Assembly: GCA_043742865.1 (NCBI GenBank)
Contig: JAYTXR010000349.1
Span: 1-6,480, forward strand
From: PALSA-911 sp043742865
GTDB lineage: Bacteria; Pseudomonadota; Alphaproteobacteria; Acetobacterales; Acetobacteraceae
Direction of reading: 5' to 3'
Length of the DNA: 6,480 bases
Part shown: positions 5,211 to 6,480 of the stretch, in pieces
Position numbering within the stretch: the first letter of the stretch is position 1
Layout of the letters: every line of letters begins with the position of its first letter
Program-made: the position numbers and the translations under genes
The notes under the pieces: generated by a model
What the model was told of the DNA's origin: nothing
Seen by the model: the letters and a program-made list of their open reading frames with translations, nothing else
Database searches by the model: none

Positions 5211-6480
5211 TCACTTCGCCAACTTAGGGTCCAGCGATGCCAATGGAATGGAGTCGGCGACGGCGGAATACCCTTTCGGGTTCAAGTGGATATGGTCCAC
5301 GGCCGCAAGCTCGGGGTTGATCCGCGCAGGATAGGCCGGGTCCCGTACCACGGCGTCGTAATCGAACAGGCCATCGAAGATCTTGGTCGTGCGCATCCAG
5401 TCATTGACCTGCCGGCGCGTCAGATCCGGATAGACCACGTCGTAGGCGAAGCCGTAATACGGCGTGATTGTTGCACCAAATACCTTGATGCCGCGGGTGT
5501 GCGCCCGCACGACGATGTCCTGCATGCCGGCAATCACTTCGCCGTAGCTGGCACCGGCGCCAATATCGTTGACACCCTCGAAAAGGATGATCGCCGAGAC
5601 ATTCGGCAAGCTGAATACATCGCGCTCGAGCCGTGTCACGGCTGGCTGGCCGCAGGAATCGCACCGTGCATTCGGCGTGTTGGGTGATCCCGACATGTCG
5701 TTCAGCTTGTCCGCCGAGGTGAAGGCGCCGGTGAGCACCGGCCCCCAACGGAGCGAGGTCACGCGGTTGCCGCCAATTCCGGCATTGATGACGACATTCG
5801 CCGAGCCGGAAGCCCGCAGGCGCCGGTTGAGGAAATCCTCCCAGCGATCATGCCCGTCGATCGTGCTCCCCGAGCCGTCCGTGATCGAGTCTCCGATGGC
5901 CACGATGGAATTGCGCGGCGGGCTATTGGCCTTGTAGGCTTGCAGCTCGCTCAGCCAAACCCACGAGCGAAGCTCGTAGGACAGGTCCGCACCGGCCTCG
6001 TCCGCCGTCTTGTTCCCGGCGCCGCTTCCCGTCATGAAGGAAGTGGCCATTGCCTTGGCATGCCAGGTAATCGGACCCGAATTGCCGACCACGTGGAACG
6101 TGACCGCGACATCCTTCTCGGGTTCCACCGCGAAGTCGATCGGATCGCAGAAGATATCGCCGCCGGGCTCGATCGTGACCTGAGGGGAGCCGCTGAACAG
6201 GATCGCCTTGCCGGACGCGCCCAGGACGGCCTTGCCACCCGCGCGTGTCGCGATGCTCAGGTGGTCGAACCTGACCGGCTTGCTGCCCGCCACGTTGGAG
6301 AAGTGAAGTCGCACCTGGTCTCCCGCCGCCTGCGGGCGGATGACCAGCCGAAAAGTCTGGTCGGCGGCTTCGTTGCCCGGGAACATCTGCGCCCATTGCG
6401 GCGATGTCGGGGCCGGGTTGCCAACCGCGAAGCCCGCGGGGAGCGGGTCTTGCATCGAGGTTGCCCAGGCGGTTATCCAG
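5211..6480 (-). CDS. SGNH/GDSL hydrolase, XynE-like esterase, 5' end outside window
   Basis: The reading frame runs from TGA at 5213-5211 to the right edge. An internal ATG at 6455 would give 414 residues, but the upstream codons read WITAWATS. That is the usual beginning of the mature protein in this family, so the real start and probably a signal peptide lie beyond the window. Numbered from that Met, residues 1-170 form a beta-rich N-terminal domain (VRLHFSNVAGSKPV, 48-61), followed by the SGNH domain. Block I is VAIGDSITDGSGS (185-197) with nucleophile Ser190. Block II is NAGIGGNRV (224-232), block III is FEGVNDIG (292-299) with Asn296, and block V is DHIHLNPKGY (387-396) with Asp387 and His390. 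All catalytic positions are intact. The protein probably hydrolyses acetyl or aryl esters outside the cytoplasm; the true substrate is unknown. Residues 240-275 look like an insertion and include a CxxC motif (Cys265, Cys268). The gene converges on the GMC gene with a 21-base gap and no visible terminator. Confidence 0.92.
   Translation of the reverse strand, partial: WITAWATSMQDPLPAGFAVGNPAPTSPQWAQMFPGNEAADQTFRLVIRPQAAGDQVRLHFSNVAGSKPVRFDHLSIATRAGGKAVLGASGKAILFSGSPQVTIEPGGDIFCDPIDFAVEPEKDVAVTFHVVGNSGPITWHAKAMATSFMTGSGAGNKTADEAGADLSYELRSWVWLSELQAYKANSPPRNSIVAIGDSITDGSGSTIDGHDRWEDFLNRRLRASGSANVVINAGIGGNRVTSLRWGPVLTGAFTSADKLNDMSGSPNTPNARCDSCGQPAVTRLERDVFSLPNVSAIILFEGVNDIGAGASYGEVIAGMQDIVVRAHTRGIKVFGATITPYYGFAYDVVYPDLTRRQVNDWMRTTKIFDGLFDYDAVVRDPAYPARINPELAAVDHIHLNPKGYSAVADSIPLASLDPKLAK

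Noticed and set aside
1..6480. Search for CRISPR repeats, tRNA or rRNA genes, transposases, integrases, toxin-antitoxin pairs or defence genes
   Set aside because: None was seen on either strand by reading. Nearly all of the window is occupied by five protein-coding genes.

Overview
The window looks like chromosome of a betaproteobacterium of the order Burkholderiales, probably Comamonadaceae. The evidence is a small Trp-rich protein of a type typical of that order, sitting tail to tail with a Comamonadaceae-style dihydroxy-acid dehydratase gene (ilvD). The sequence is GC-rich and densely coding. This assignment rests on recognising protein families, not on a database search.

Layout, left to right. 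(1) Positions 1-255, plus strand: the 3' part of a small membrane-anchored Trp-rich protein gene whose start lies before the window. (2) Positions 266-1975, minus strand: complete ilvD, for branched-chain amino acid (BCAA) and pantothenate-precursor biosynthesis. (3) Positions 1976-2267: a 292-base divergent intergenic region with ribosome binding sites at both ends and a TTCCAA-N6-TTGGAA inverted repeat. (4) Positions 2268-3479, plus strand: a periplasmic amino-acid/amide-type ABC transporter substrate-binding protein with no permease or ATPase gene in view. (5) Positions 3579-5189, plus strand: a GMC-family FAD-dependent alcohol (choline-dehydrogenase-like) oxidoreductase. It probably shares a transcript with the binding protein. 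(6) Positions 5211-6480, minus strand: most of an SGNH/GDSL esterase of the XynE-like type, convergent with the GMC gene and running off the right edge.

The left part is housekeeping. The right part reads as an accessory metabolic cassette: a putative esterase that could release an alcohol, a flavoprotein that oxidises alcohols, and a solute-binding protein that could present a related compound for uptake. That joint role is inferred from adjacency only. No mobile element, CRISPR array, RNA gene or clearly new system was found. The most unusual local features are the 99-base spacer between the binding protein and the GMC gene, where a 10-base repeat containing an in-frame TGA occurs at both ends with an open frame between them, and the cluster of TTCC/GGAA half-sites upstream of ilvD.
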